Positions 43,572 to 52,549 of a stretch of DNA of 64,000 bases are shown piece by piece. The notes under the pieces are model-generated. The model made no database searches, had not been told where the DNA came from, and saw nothing but the letters and a program-made list of their open reading frames with translations. The stretch is taken from positions 558,001 through 622,000 of the forward strand of contig NZ_JAEQ01000001.1 of assembly GCF_000518985.1 (NCBI RefSeq). Reading direction: 5' to 3'. The DNA is from Chelativorans sp. J32 (GTDB lineage Bacteria; Pseudomonadota; Alphaproteobacteria; Rhizobiales; Rhizobiaceae). Made by a program: the position numbers and the translations under genes. Each line of letters starts with the position of its first letter. Positions within the stretch are counted from its first letter, which is position 1.

Positions 43572-44360
43572 CTACCGCATCGACTGTGTCACCGTCGCGG
43601 CCATTTCATCGGCCGCCTTGATGACCTTGGAATTCATTTCGTAGGCTCGCTGAGCCGAGATCAGCTCCGTGATCTCTTTCACCGGATCCACGTTGGAAGC
43701 CTCGAGATATCCTTGTTCGACCGTTGCAAAGCCCGGATCTCCGGGGACGCCGATCGTGGCCGGGCCGGATGCAGGTGTCTCGCGGAAGAGATTGTTTCCG
43801 ATCGGCGCAAGCCCCGCTTCGTTCGAGAAATTGGCGAGCGTCAGCTGGCCAAGGTCCTGTAAGTTTGCCTGGCCGTCGACACGGGCGAAGACCTGGCCAG
43901 ACTTGTTGATGATCACTTCCACCGCATTGGCGGGAACGACGATGGCCGGCATCACGGCAAACCCGTCAACGGTGACGAGTTCGCCGTTCGCATTGGTGTT
44001 GAAGGCTCCGGCTCGGCTATAGAGCGGCTCGCCGTCGGCGCCTTCGATCTGGAACCAGCCCTTGCCAACCAACGCGACGTCAAGCTTGTTGCCCGTATTG
44101 GTTAGCGAGCCTTGGACGTGCACATTGCGCACGGCGGCGGTTTTGACGCCGAGCCCGATATTCGCGCCTTCCGGCACGATGTTCTGGTTCGCGCGTTCCG
44201 GCACACCCTGTAGCCGCTCCACCTGGTAGAGCAGATCGGAGAATTCTGCCCGCGCCCGCTTGAAGCCCGTGGTGTTGATATTGGCGATATTGTTGGCGAT
44301 GACCTCCAGATTGGTCTGCTGGGCGGACATGCCGGTCGCGGCGATGGAAAGGGCTTTCAA
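43572..44360 (-). CDS. flgG: Distal rod protein FlgG
   Basis: 262 residues. It has the rod-family start [20 protein letters not shown], then [18 protein letters not shown]. The C-terminus is [21 protein letters not shown] followed by [10 protein letters not shown]. Length and the VERLQGV segment agree with FlgG and not FlgF. It lies between fliE and flgA. Confidence 0.95.
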   Translation of the reverse strand: MKALSIAATGMSAQQTNLEVIANNIANINTTGFKRARAEFSDLLYQVERLQGVPERANQNIVPEGANIGLGVKTAAVRNVHVQGSLTNTGNKLDVALVGKGWFQIEGADGEPLYSRAGAFNTNANGELVTVDGFAVMPAIVVPANAVEVIINKSGQVFARVDGQANLQDLGQLTLANFSNEAGLAPIGNNLFRETPASGPATIGVPGDPGFATVEQGYLEASNVDPVKEITELISAQRAYEMNSKVIKAADEMAATVTQSMR

Positions 44361-44371
44361 CAGGCTACTCC

Positions 44372-44677
44372 TCAGATCGCCATACGGCTGATTTCCAGAT
44401 AGGCGGAGACGATCTTGTCGCGGATGGCGATTGCCGCCTGCAGCGACTGCTCGGCATCCATCACCGCGTCGACCACTGCACGGGTGTCAGCGTCGCCCTG
44501 CAGCGCCTCAAGCGAAAGATTCTCCGCCTTCGTGAGCCGTGAAACGGTATTGGTGGCAAGTTCGCTTACCATAGCCGAAAAGGCGTCTCCGTCTGCCGGC
44601 GCGGTTGTGACCGCGGGCAGAAGCGGTTCCGTGCCGGTCGAGGAAAGACGGGGAATGTTTCCGATACCGGAGATCAT
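44372..44677 (-). CDS. fliE: Hook-basal body protein FliE
   Basis: 101 residues. The family C-terminal block is [20 protein letters not shown] followed by [12 protein letters not shown]. FliE joins the MS-ring to the rod. It overlaps flgC by four bases and lies between flgC and flgG, the usual order. Confidence 0.93.
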   Translation of the reverse strand: MISGIGNIPRLSSTGTEPLLPAVTTAPADGDAFSAMVSELATNTVSRLTKAENLSLEALQGDADTRAVVDAVMDAEQSLQAAIAIRDKIVSAYLEISRMAI

Positions 44678-45099
44678 CCGTTACTCCGCAGAAGATCGAT
44701 CGTCATGGAGATGAGTTCGCGCGCCTGCTTGATCGTCTGGAGGTTCGCTTCGTATCCGCGATTGGCCTCGCGCATATCGGCCATCTCAACCAGCATGTTC
44801 ACATTCGGCATCTTCACGTAGCCAAACTCGTCGGCAGCCTCGTGGCCAGGCATGTATTCGACGGGAAACTCGGTTGGATCGCGCGCGATGGCCGAGACCT
44901 CCACCATCGACCCGCCGCTCGCCCGGTCGAGCTCGGCGGCGAAGCTGATCGTCTTGCGGCGGTAGGGGTCTCCGCCCGGCACGTCGCTCGTCGACTGTGC
45001 GTTGGCCAGATTTTCCGAGACCACGCGCAGGCGCTCCGATTGGGCGGTGAGGCCGGAACCTGCGATCTTTACCGCGGTGGAAAGCGGATCCATGTTCAA
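44674..45099 (-). CDS. flgC: Proximal rod protein FlgC
   Basis: 141 residues with [30 protein letters not shown] and the C-terminal [20 protein letters not shown], all typical of FlgC. It is part of the proximal rod. It overlaps flgB and fliE by four bases each. Confidence 0.95.
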   Translation of the reverse strand: MNMDPLSTAVKIAGSGLTAQSERLRVVSENLANAQSTSDVPGGDPYRRKTISFAAELDRASGGSMVEVSAIARDPTEFPVEYMPGHEAADEFGYVKMPNVNMLVEMADMREANRGYEANLQTIKQARELISMTIDLLRSNG

Positions 45100-45473
45100 C
45101 CCTTCGCCGTCATCAGGATCATGCGGTGAAAGGCCTTCACAATGGCCGTGTTGAGCTCGAAGGCGCGGCGAACCTCGCCTGCTTTAACCAACTCGTCTTC
45201 GAGCACCACGCTGTTCTCCGACGGCAGCATCTTCGGGTCCTCGCTCTTGTCGAGCGAGAAGGAAGCGGGTGTGGCGCCGGTGTGCTGGTGCTGGCCATGG
45301 GTCGCCTGCATGGCGACGCGGGTGCCGTCGAGCACCTTCTCGAAGGGCTCCACGTCCAATGCCTTGTAGCCCGGCGTGTTGATGTTGGCGATGTTGCCAG
45401 CCACGGCCGCCTGGCGGACCGAAAGCCACCGCGCCTGCTGCGTGGCCAGATCGAACAGGTTGACGGGTTCCAT
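45096..45473 (-). CDS. flgB: Proximal rod protein FlgB
   Basis: 125 residues with [20 protein letters not shown] near the N-terminus and the C-terminal [20 protein letters not shown]. It is the first gene of the long flgB-flgC-fliE-flgG-flgA-flgI-motE-flgH-fliL-fliP unit. The shared promoter element lies 32 bases upstream. Confidence 0.95.
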   Translation of the reverse strand: MEPVNLFDLATQQARWLSVRQAAVAGNIANINTPGYKALDVEPFEKVLDGTRVAMQATHGQHQHTGATPASFSLDKSEDPKMLPSENSVVLEDELVKAGEVRRAFELNTAIVKAFHRMILMTAKG

Positions 45474-45505
45474 CAGCTCTCATCCAAGATTCGACTGCCG
45501 GCAGG

Positions 45506-45528
45506 GTAGGGCGTCAGTCTTGCGCGGG
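45506..45528 (-). promoter_or_regulatory. Shared flagellar promoter element, flgB copy
   Basis: Reads CCCGCGCAAG-N8-CCTAC toward flgB, ending 32 bases before its start codon. It lies in a 169-base gap with no other recognised feature. It is less exact than the fliF and flhA copies but has the same spacing and position. Confidence 0.58.
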
Positions 45529-45642
45529 CCTTGCGCCTCGATCCGTTCAGCGCTCCAGCGAGAAGTCCAAGATGGTAGAAGCTGTTGGATCTATGGGTTT
45601 CGCGCGTGATAACGGTTCCCACTTTTCCCGGATTGCTCCTGG

Positions 45643-46278
45643 TCAGCGCGCGAGCGGGATCTCCGTCTCGGCGCTCGTGACGAGAACCCAGGTCCTAGGG
45701 CGTTGTTCGATGCGCACCACGCGGCTGCCGTCGGGCAGAAGCGAGCCCGGCTGCACCATCCAGAAGCCGTCATCATCCTCGATGATTCCTCGGCCATTCT
45801 CTGCTGCGATGAAATGGAAATTGCGCCGGTCGCCCGGAAACGGTTGTTCGCGCAGGCTGGCAGACATCTGCATCGGCCTGTCCGGCACGGTTCCGGTTGG
45901 CGCGAAGTCGAGCTGCGGCATGCCTTCCAGACCGAGCTCGGCCTGGTCGTCCAGATACTCCTGCCGAAGATCGGTACCTGGCGTACCGCGGCCACCCCGC
46001 TGCTCGGAAAAGGTGAGGGGACGGATGCCGAAATGTTCCTGGTGGAAGAAAATGTACCACGGGAAAACCGCGCAGATACCCGCCAGCGCTATGCCGCCGG
46101 CAGCCAGCAGCCAATCGCCGATGCGAAGTCCGGCAATGCGTTTGGCCAGCCCGGCAGATGGGATCGGGGTGGGATTGCGCCGCGGTTTCCGTTCGGACCT
46201 TTCCGGCAGAACGTTATCGTCTACTGCTTCCACCGGAGTCGTATCGGGCAGCACGAGGCCTGCGAGCCTATCCGCCAT
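45643..46278 (-). CDS. Flagellar-locus membrane protein of unknown function
   Basis: 211 residues: a basic, proline-rich cytoplasmic N-terminus (about 1-50), one membrane helix (about 55-78), then a soluble C-terminal domain with NFHFIAAENGRGIIEDDDGF and SRVVRIEQRPRTWVLVTS. The architecture suggests a bitopic protein with a small beta-rich periplasmic domain. The ATG at 46278 lies inside the end of fliI (11-base overlap). It is the last gene of the DUF1217-flgF-fliI unit, so a flagellar role is likely. I do not recognise a family. Confidence 0.65.
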   Translation of the reverse strand: MADRLAGLVLPDTTPVEAVDDNVLPERSERKPRRNPTPIPSAGLAKRIAGLRIGDWLLAAGGIALAGICAVFPWYIFFHQEHFGIRPLTFSEQRGGRGTPGTDLRQEYLDDQAELGLEGMPQLDFAPTGTVPDRPMQMSASLREQPFPGDRRNFHFIAAENGRGIIEDDDGFWMVQPGSLLPDGSRVVRIEQRPRTWVLVTSAETEIPLAR

Positions 46279-47662
46279 GGGCGCCCTCCTTAGCCTTGAG
46301 ATAGGCCGCAAGGTCTCCGAACGGGTCCATCGCAGCTGGATCCTTCGGCGATTGCCGCAAAACCTCATAGATGACGGGCACCTGGCGCACGGCGAGATCG
46401 AGTTCCGGATCGATCCCGCCCTGGAACCCCCCGAGCAACCGGATGTCCCGCGTCTCCTCGAACCGGGCAATCATCGCCTTGAGACGCTGGACCACGCGTT
46501 TCCGGTCCTCCGTCCACGCCCGCTCGGCGAGGCGCGAGATGGAGGCGAGCGGGTTGACGGCAGGAAAACGCCCCTGTTCCGCGATCGCCCGATCGAGCAC
46601 CAGATGGCCGTCGAGGATGCCGCGTACGCAGTCGGCGACTGGATCATTGTGGTCGTCCCCGTCTATCAGGACGGAGATAATGGCGGTGATCGAGCCATGT
46701 CCCACCTCGCCCGGTCCGGCCCGCTCGAGCAGGCGCGGCAGGTCGGTGAAAACGGAGGCGGGATAGCCGCGCGCGACAGGTGGCTCGCCCGCGCTTGCCG
46801 CCACTTCCCGCGTTGCATGGGCATAGCGCGTGATCGAATCGAGCAGGAACAGCACCTTTTCGCCGCGGTCGCGGAAATGCTCGGCCACGCGCATGGCCGT
46901 ATCGGCAGCCCGGCGGCGCATCATCGCGCTCTCGTCACTGGTGGCGACCACCGCGATGGTCTTCTTCATCCCGGCTTCGCCGAGCGTGTCTTCCAGGAAC
47001 TCGCGCACCTCGCGCCCGCGCTCGCCGACCATGGCAATCACGACCGTGTCGAAGGCTTCGGCTCGGGCGAGCATGGCCAGCAGCGTCGATTTCCCGACGC
47101 CGGAGCCAGCGAAGATGCCGATGCGCTGTCCGAGGCAAAGCGGCGCGAACAGATCCACCACTCGCACGCCCGTGAGAAACGGCTCGGCCACGCGTTGCCT
47201 GCGCAGCGCGGGCGGTGTTCCTCGCGGTTGGACCTCGCTTCTGGAAGGGCGCAGCAGTGCCGGGCCGTCATCGAGCGCGCGCGCCAGCGCATCGATCACG
47301 CGGCCGCGCCAGCGCGCATGGGGCGTGATATCCAGCGCTCCCGTCGCAAAAACCGCCTGGCCCAGGCTTGCTTCGGCCGTGTGTTCGAACGGGGCGACGA
47401 CCACATCGTCCGCGGAAATTCGCACGACCTCGCCCCGGTATTCGGCGCCGTGGTGGCGGTAGGCAACGATCTCGCCGAGCCGCGCCGTCTTCGAAAGACC
47501 CCGCACACGATAATGCATGGGCGTGACCTCGCAGATCCGGCCGCCCTGCCTAACCAGTCGTTCGGGCTCACTGAAGCGTCGATAAAGGGATTCCAGTGCA
47601 GCGAGAGGGTTGGAATGCTCTGCTACCCTTTGCTCGAGGGCTTCAGTCCTGCTCTCATTCAT
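46268..47662 (-). CDS. fliI: Flagellar export ATPase FliI
   Basis: 464 residues. Walker A GSGVGKST is at about residues 186-193. GERGREVREFLED, KVLFLLDSITRYAHATREVA and ARGYPASVFTDLPRLLERAG are all FliI/F1-beta-type blocks. It energises export with FliH and FliJ. The start shares one base with the flgF stop (TGATG). Confidence 0.96.
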   Translation of the reverse strand: MNESRTEALEQRVAEHSNPLAALESLYRRFSEPERLVRQGGRICEVTPMHYRVRGLSKTARLGEIVAYRHHGAEYRGEVVRISADDVVVAPFEHTAEASLGQAVFATGALDITPHARWRGRVIDALARALDDGPALLRPSRSEVQPRGTPPALRRQRVAEPFLTGVRVVDLFAPLCLGQRIGIFAGSGVGKSTLLAMLARAEAFDTVVIAMVGERGREVREFLEDTLGEAGMKKTIAVVATSDESAMMRRRAADTAMRVAEHFRDRGEKVLFLLDSITRYAHATREVAASAGEPPVARGYPASVFTDLPRLLERAGPGEVGHGSITAIISVLIDGDDHNDPVADCVRGILDGHLVLDRAIAEQGRFPAVNPLASISRLAERAWTEDRKRVVQRLKAMIARFEETRDIRLLGGFQGGIDPELDLAVRQVPVIYEVLRQSPKDPAAMDPFGDLAAYLKAKEGAHGG

Positions 47663-48381
47663 CAGGAGCCCATGGCCTTGATCGCATCCTCCATAGAGGT
47701 GTCGCTATCGCGCATGAGCGCCGTCACCTGCTCGAAGGTGCGTTGGACCTGAATGAGCCGCATCATCTCGTTCACGGGATTGACGTTCGAATCTTCCAGG
47801 AAACCCTGGGCGACGCCGACATCCGGCTGGTCGACCACCGGCTGGGGCTGAGTACCCGGCAGGAAGCCGGAATTGCCGTAGCGGGTGGCATTCGGACCGG
47901 GGGTGAAGGAGAAGAGGCCGATCGCACCCACGGGCTGTCCGTTCTGGAGCAGCATTCCATCCGCGCCGGCCTCTGGTGGGCCGGCCAGCGGGTCGAGCAC
48001 CAATGGTGCCCCGCCAGCGTCCAGGACGGCGTGTCCCTCGAGCGTCACCAATTCGCCGGTCTCGCGCATGGTGAAGCGGCCGTCCCGCGTCATCATCGGG
48101 CCGGCCGGGGTCTCCACCGCGAACCATGCGTCACCCTGCACGGCGAAATCGAAGGGATTGCCGGTCTCCTGCAGTCCGCCGGCCCGGGTATCGTAGAAGT
48201 TGTTGCCGGCGGAAACAAAGCTCACCGACTCCTCCGAAAGGCCAGTCATCACATCGCTGAAGGTGACGCCGCCCGCCCGGAAGCCGACTGTACCGGCATT
48301 TGCGACATTGTCGGCGAGAGTCGCGAGCCGCCGCTCCAGCGCCATCTGGGAAGACAGCGCCACATAAAGTCCTGTTTGCAT
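47662..48381 (-). CDS. flgF: Proximal rod protein FlgF
   Basis: 239 residues with QMALERRLATLADNVANAGT near the N-terminus, FDFAVQGDAWFAVETPAGP, and the C-terminal GFLEDSNVNPVNEMMRLIQ followed by VQRTFEQV. The deviation from the FlgG C-terminal NSK pattern and the fliI neighbour support FlgF. It starts 2 bases after the DUF1217 gene. Confidence 0.9.
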   Translation of the reverse strand: MQTGLYVALSSQMALERRLATLADNVANAGTVGFRAGGVTFSDVMTGLSEESVSFVSAGNNFYDTRAGGLQETGNPFDFAVQGDAWFAVETPAGPMMTRDGRFTMRETGELVTLEGHAVLDAGGAPLVLDPLAGPPEAGADGMLLQNGQPVGAIGLFSFTPGPNATRYGNSGFLPGTQPQPVVDQPDVGVAQGFLEDSNVNPVNEMMRLIQVQRTFEQVTALMRDSDTSMEDAIKAMGS

Positions 48382-48383
48382 GG

Positions 48384-49160
48384 CTATTTTCTCATCTGCG
48401 CGATGGTGAGCAGGATGTCGGTGGAAATGCCGAATTCGGCAGGCTGGCTGAACAGCGCAGCGATCGAGCTCTGCGGGCTGTAGGAGGGGTTATCGATTTC
48501 CCACAGGGTCGTGAAACGCTTCAGGAACTCTTCCAGCTTCTGCGGATCTTTCAGATCCTCAAGATCCAGCCGCTCCTTGATCATCTCGACCTGTTTGTCG
48601 ATATCGGCTTGGGCCAGCGCTTCCGGGAAGCCAAGTGCAGTGCGAACGACCTGTGCAAGCGCGGGATCGGCCAGGATCTCGTAATAGGATTTCAGGCCGC
48701 CGGCCTTTCGCTGGAAATAGAGCGCAAGGCGCACGCCTTCGTTCTGCTTGCCAGCATCTTCCTCCAGAGTCTGCCGCAGATACTTCTCCACCGTCCCGGT
48801 GGTGGAGCTATGGAAAGTCGTCGTCTTGTCGCCGTAGCGGGCGAAATTGAAGGTGTCGACGAAGTCCTTATACCGCTTGTCGGTGAGCTTGTTTACGAAA
48901 CTTTCCTCATCGTCGAGGCCGCCTTCGAGCGCCTTCACCATGAACGCCTTCGCATAGGCCATGTCTTCCAGCCCATGGGCCTTCATCGCGTAGCGGAACA
49001 GCCGTTCGTCCGCGACGAATTCCTCGATGCTTTTCACCTTGCCGATGTTTTCGAGATAATAGGCCGTCTCGCGGCTCACCATCGGCTGTTGTTCAACACG
49101 GTCGATGGAGCGCCCGATATCGCGCACGATAAGCTGATAGCTCGTATAGGTGTTGATCAC
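48384..49160 (-). CDS. DUF1217-family flagellar protein
   Basis: 258 residues, soluble and helical, without a signal peptide. It has the DUF1217 pattern: an early ENIGKVKSIEEFVADERLF, then YAMKAHGLEDMAYAKAFMVK and a C-terminal FGISTDILLTIAQMRK. The family occurs next to flgF in many rhizobial flagellar loci, and its molecular function is not known. It is the first gene of its unit, with the shared element 30 bases upstream. Confidence 0.8.
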   Translation of the reverse strand: MINTYTSYQLIVRDIGRSIDRVEQQPMVSRETAYYLENIGKVKSIEEFVADERLFRYAMKAHGLEDMAYAKAFMVKALEGGLDDEESFVNKLTDKRYKDFVDTFNFARYGDKTTTFHSSTTGTVEKYLRQTLEEDAGKQNEGVRLALYFQRKAGGLKSYYEILADPALAQVVRTALGFPEALAQADIDKQVEMIKERLDLEDLKDPQKLEEFLKRFTTLWEIDNPSYSPQSSIAALFSQPAEFGISTDILLTIAQMRK

Positions 49161-49190
49161 GCGGAGCCTCCGGCCAGTCTGACGCGAAGG

Positions 49191-49213
49191 CTAGCGCGCT
49201 TGCCTTGCGCGAG
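49191..49213 (-). promoter_or_regulatory. Shared flagellar promoter element, DUF1217-flgF-fliI copy
   Basis: Reads CTCGCGCAAG-N8-GCTAG on the minus strand, ending 30 bases before the DUF1217 start codon. A plus-strand copy for motA lies 30 bases away, so the 140-base gap is a divergent promoter region with back-to-back elements. Confidence 0.62.
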
Positions 49214-49243
49214 GCTGTTCGCATCGCTTCAGCCCATTCAAGC

Positions 49244-49266
49244 CTCACGCAAGCCACGACAGGTAT
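49244..49266 (+). promoter_or_regulatory. Shared flagellar promoter element, motA copy
   Basis: Reads CTCACGCAAG-N8-GGTAT toward motA, ending 34 bases before its GTG. It is the most divergent copy (an A replaces G after the first C, and the downstream half is GGTAT), but the spacing and distance are the same as in the others. Confidence 0.45.
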
Positions 49267-49300
49267 TGCGGGAAGGGATGTTGGTTGATGAAGGTGTGAA

Positions 49301-50188
49301 GTGGGCATTCTGCTGGGACTTGTCGTCACCCTGGGCTGCGTGATCGGCGGCTTCATGGCCATGGGCGGCCACATCGATGTGCTCATGCAGCCATGGGAGC
49401 TTGTCATCATCGGCGGCGCCGCGCTGGGCACTTTCCTTGTCGCCAACCCAATGGCGATTGTGAAGGATGCGGGCAAGGCGTGCCTGGAAGCGTTCAAGAA
49501 TCAGGTTCCGAAGGAGACCGAGTATCTTGAGACGCTGGGCGTGCTGCACAGTCTGATGCGCGAGTTGCGCTCCAAGTCGCGCAGCGAGGTGGAGGCGCAT
49601 ATCGACAATCCGGACGAATCGACGATCTTCCAGGCCTTTCCGACGGTCCTCAAGAACCGCGATCTCACGAATTTCATCTGCGACTACTGCCGCATCATCA
49701 TCATCGGCAATGCGCGGCCCTTCGAAATCGAAGCGCTGATGGACGAGGAAATCCAGACGATCCGTCGCGACAAGCTGAAGCCCTACCACGCGCTTCAGGC
49801 CGTGGCGGACGGCTTGCCGGCGCTCGGCATCGTGGCTGCCGTGCTAGGCGTCATCAAGGCCATGGGTGCGCTCGACCAGTCGCCGGAAATACTTGGGGCC
49901 CTGGTCGGTGCCGCGCTGGTCGGCACGTTCCTCGGCATTTTTCTGTCCTATGCGGTGGTCGGCCCGATCGCGACCAAGATCAAGATCGTGCGCGAGAAGA
50001 AGAACAGGCTCTACGTGATCGTGAAGCAGACATTGCTTGCCTATATGAACGGCTCGCTGCCGCAGGTGGCGCTGGAGTTCGGCCGCAAGACGATCTCGGC
50101 CTATGACCGCCCATCCATCGATGCTGTCGAGCAGAAGACGATGGGACAGATACCCGGCGGCGCGGCGACAGAGAAGAAGGCGGCTTGA
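49301..50188 (+). CDS. motA: Flagellar stator protein MotA
   Basis: 295 residues with four membrane helices (about 2-20, 30-50, 170-190, 200-222). The segments [21 protein letters not shown] and [17 protein letters not shown] carry the conserved prolines. The cytoplasmic loop has the charged residues that contact FliG. The start is GTG with AAGG upstream. motB is encoded separately at 33671, as in other rhizobia. It is the first gene of motA-fliM-fliN-fliG-flhB-144-residue protein. Confidence 0.95.
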   Translation: MGILLGLVVTLGCVIGGFMAMGGHIDVLMQPWELVIIGGAALGTFLVANPMAIVKDAGKACLEAFKNQVPKETEYLETLGVLHSLMRELRSKSRSEVEAHIDNPDESTIFQAFPTVLKNRDLTNFICDYCRIIIIGNARPFEIEALMDEEIQTIRRDKLKPYHALQAVADGLPALGIVAAVLGVIKAMGALDQSPEILGALVGAALVGTFLGIFLSYAVVGPIATKIKIVREKKNRLYVIVKQTLLAYMNGSLPQVALEFGRKTISAYDRPSIDAVEQKTMGQIPGGAATEKKAA

Positions 50189-50195
50189 GCGGCGG

Positions 50196-51137
50196 ATGAC
50201 GGCACTCTCAAGCGATCCGGCACTGATGCAGGACCTCGTGGTCGAGCGCCTCGTGGGCGCCACTGGAGACCCGCGTCTCGTCGTCGAGGCTGCACGAAAC
50301 ACGGCCATTCGCGCCCTCTCGGTGGTGCAGGAGACATTCCAGGAGAAGTTTTCCGCCCCGCTTTCCCTTGATGTGGCAGGGATCGACATCGTGAGGCTGG
50401 CGGAGCTAAAGCCCGAGCCCGATTCGTTCGATGCACTGGTGGTGGTCCCCTCGGCCGCTTCGCGGGACGCGCTCACAATGCGCCTCGACGCGCGAGCACT
50501 GTCGTTTCTCGTGAGCGTCGTCCTCGGCGGCGATCCGGACATCCCGCCGCCGCCTCTCAACCGGCCGCCTTCCAGGGTCGAGCTCGATGTGGCCGCTCTC
50601 GTCTTCGACGTCTTCGCAAGCGCTCTCAACGGCACGGGCACGCGCTCCCTGGGCTTGCGCTTGCCCGCTCCCCAGCCTGTGGCCGGGCCTGGTGAATTAA
50701 AGCGGCTGGTTGTCCGGGACGGGCCGGGCATACGCATCAGCTTTTCGCTCGGAACGGGGCCGGAGGCGGGCTCACTCACGGCCTGGATTCCTCACCGGGT
50801 CATTCTCCAGACCCGGGCTGCGGTTGGCGGCGGTGCGGGCGATCCGCCCGCGCCCGTGCAATGGCGGCAACGCTTCAGCGACGAGGTGCGCCGCTCGAAG
50901 GTGCAGGTGACAGCGACGATCCCGTTGATGAAGCTGCCGCTTGCAGCGCTTGCCGATCTCAAGCCCGGCCAGGTGCTCGAACTGCAGGAGAATGCGCCGA
51001 AGGAAACGCATCTTTCGGTGCGCAACCGTCCGGTTTTCGTATGCGAGTTTGGCCGCCTCGGCCAGAATTACACCGTCCGCATCAGGCAGCCTTTTGATGA
51101 CCGGCAGGCCGTCCTCGATGGTCTGCTGGCCGGCTGA
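50196..51137 (+). CDS. fliM: Flagellar motor switch protein FliM (divergent)
   Basis: 313 residues. The C-terminal SpoA domain (about 230-305) has VQVTATIPLMKLPLAALADLK and HLSVRNRPVFVCEFG. The middle domain is only loosely like enteric FliM. The N-terminal EIDALL-type CheY-binding motif was not found (it begins MTALSSDPALMQDLVVERL), in line with other divergent rhizobial FliMs. The ATG at 50196 lies 7 bases after motA. Confidence 0.85.
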   Translation: MTALSSDPALMQDLVVERLVGATGDPRLVVEAARNTAIRALSVVQETFQEKFSAPLSLDVAGIDIVRLAELKPEPDSFDALVVVPSAASRDALTMRLDARALSFLVSVVLGGDPDIPPPPLNRPPSRVELDVAALVFDVFASALNGTGTRSLGLRLPAPQPVAGPGELKRLVVRDGPGIRISFSLGTGPEAGSLTAWIPHRVILQTRAAVGGGAGDPPAPVQWRQRFSDEVRRSKVQVTATIPLMKLPLAALADLKPGQVLELQENAPKETHLSVRNRPVFVCEFGRLGQNYTVRIRQPFDDRQAVLDGLLAG

Positions 51138-51149
51138 AGGAGAATCCTT

Positions 51150-51515
51150 ATGAGCAAGACCCGAACCGCCCCCAGTGAGAGCGCAGGCGAGACATTGGAC
51201 AAGGCGATCGAGGAGATGCGCAGCGCCCTTCATGAAGAGGAGTCGCGGACGAACGCGGCCGGCGGCGCGGGCTTTGTCATGGACATTCCAGTCGAGGTGC
51301 AGATCGTTCTGGGCAGCGCGGAAATGACCGTCTCCGAGCTGATGGCGCTGCAGCGTGGCTCCACCGTGTCGCTCGACCGGCGCATTGGCGAACCGGTCGA
51401 TATCGTGGTCAATGGCCGGCGGATCGCCCGCGGTGAGATTACGATCCTTGAGGATGACCCGAGCCGCTTCGGAGTGCGCCTGACCGAGATCGGCGGCTCC
51501 ACGCGAGCCGAATGA
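51150..51515 (+). CDS. fliN: Flagellar motor switch protein FliN
   Basis: 121 residues. A charged N-terminus (about 1-45) precedes one SpoA domain with [37 protein letters not shown] and [20 protein letters not shown], the strict FliN consensus. It forms the C-ring base with FliM. AAGGAG precedes the ATG by 7 bases. Confidence 0.96.
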   Translation: MSKTRTAPSESAGETLDKAIEEMRSALHEEESRTNAAGGAGFVMDIPVEVQIVLGSAEMTVSELMALQRGSTVSLDRRIGEPVDIVVNGRRIARGEITILEDDPSRFGVRLTEIGGSTRAE

Positions 51516-51534
51516 GCAGCGGTTTGGGAGAGGG

Positions 51535-52545
51535 ATGGTGAACACACCCGTCAGGTTGACCCAGGCAGAAAAGGCGGCCGCCATTCTCGTGGCGATGGGC
51601 AAGCCTGCCGCGGGCAGGCTGCTTAAGTTTTTCAAGCAGGAGGAATTGAAGGCACTCATAGAGGCGGCGCGGCGTTTGCGCACCATTCCGCAGGCCGAGC
51701 TTGAAAAGGTTGTCCAGGAATTCGAGCGGGAGTTCGCCGAAGGCGCCGGCCTCCTCGACTCGGCGGATAGCATGAGCAACATCCTGAGCGAGACATTGCC
51801 GCCCGAGGAAGTAAGCTTCCTCATGGGCGGCGGTGCCGCCGAGAGCGCCGTAGCCGAGGACGTCTGGGCAAAACTGGAAAAGCTCCAGCCGGAGCGGCTG
51901 GCGCAGGTTCTCACGCTCGAACACCCGCAGACCATCGCCGTTATCCTCGCCAGTCTCTCGCCCCAGGTCGCGTCAAGGGTGACAGTGGCGCTCGATCGCC
52001 AGCAGCGGGGGGACGTGCTGCGGCGGATGGCGTCGATGGGGCAGGTGGGTGCTGAGGCACGGGCGATCATCGAGCGGCGCATTGCCGAGATCCTGCGCGC
52101 CGAAGCGAGCGGAAAGGATGCCTCCGCTGGCCAGGCGCGTGTTGCGCGTCTGCTCAACGAGCTTGAGAAGGCTGAAGCCGACGAGGTGATCCGCGATCTG
52201 GAGGCGGTGGGCACGCCGGATGTGGATGCGATCAGGGCACGGCTCTTCGCCTTCGAGGAAATCGTTCACCTGTCCCAGAAAGGACGCGTCGCGCTTCTGG
52301 ACGGCCTGCCGACGGATCTCGTCACGCTTGCCCTGCGGGAGGCGCCTTCCGAGGTTGTGGAAGCGGTTCTATCAGCTCTTGGTGCCCGCTCACGGCGCAT
52401 GATCGAGGCAGAACTTGCAGCACCCATGGATGGCGTATCGTCAGAAGCTGTCGCCGGCGCGCGCAAGCGCATCGCAGCCACCGCTATACAGCTCGCACAG
52501 CAAGGGGCGATCGAGCTCCCTTCCACCTCGAAGATAGCCGCATAA
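51535..52545 (+). CDS. fliG: Flagellar motor switch protein FliG
   Basis: 336 residues with the three-domain build. The N-terminal part has LTQAEKAAAILVAMGK, the middle domain has LEHPQTIAVILASLSPQVA (EHPQ motif), and the C-terminal torque domain has FAFEEIVHLSQKGRVALLDG. It couples MotA to rotor rotation. It starts 19 bases after fliN. Confidence 0.95.
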   Translation: MVNTPVRLTQAEKAAAILVAMGKPAAGRLLKFFKQEELKALIEAARRLRTIPQAELEKVVQEFEREFAEGAGLLDSADSMSNILSETLPPEEVSFLMGGGAAESAVAEDVWAKLEKLQPERLAQVLTLEHPQTIAVILASLSPQVASRVTVALDRQQRGDVLRRMASMGQVGAEARAIIERRIAEILRAEASGKDASAGQARVARLLNELEKAEADEVIRDLEAVGTPDVDAIRARLFAFEEIVHLSQKGRVALLDGLPTDLVTLALREAPSEVVEAVLSALGARSRRMIEAELAAPMDGVSSEAVAGARKRIAATAIQLAQQGAIELPSTSKIAA

Positions 52546-52549
52546 GGCG

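Noticed and set aside
45572-47752. A 726-codon open frame on the plus strand
   Set aside because: It is antisense to fliI and its neighbour, both of which show full family motifs. The long frame results from high GC in codon positions, and its translation is low-complexity and Arg/Ser-rich.
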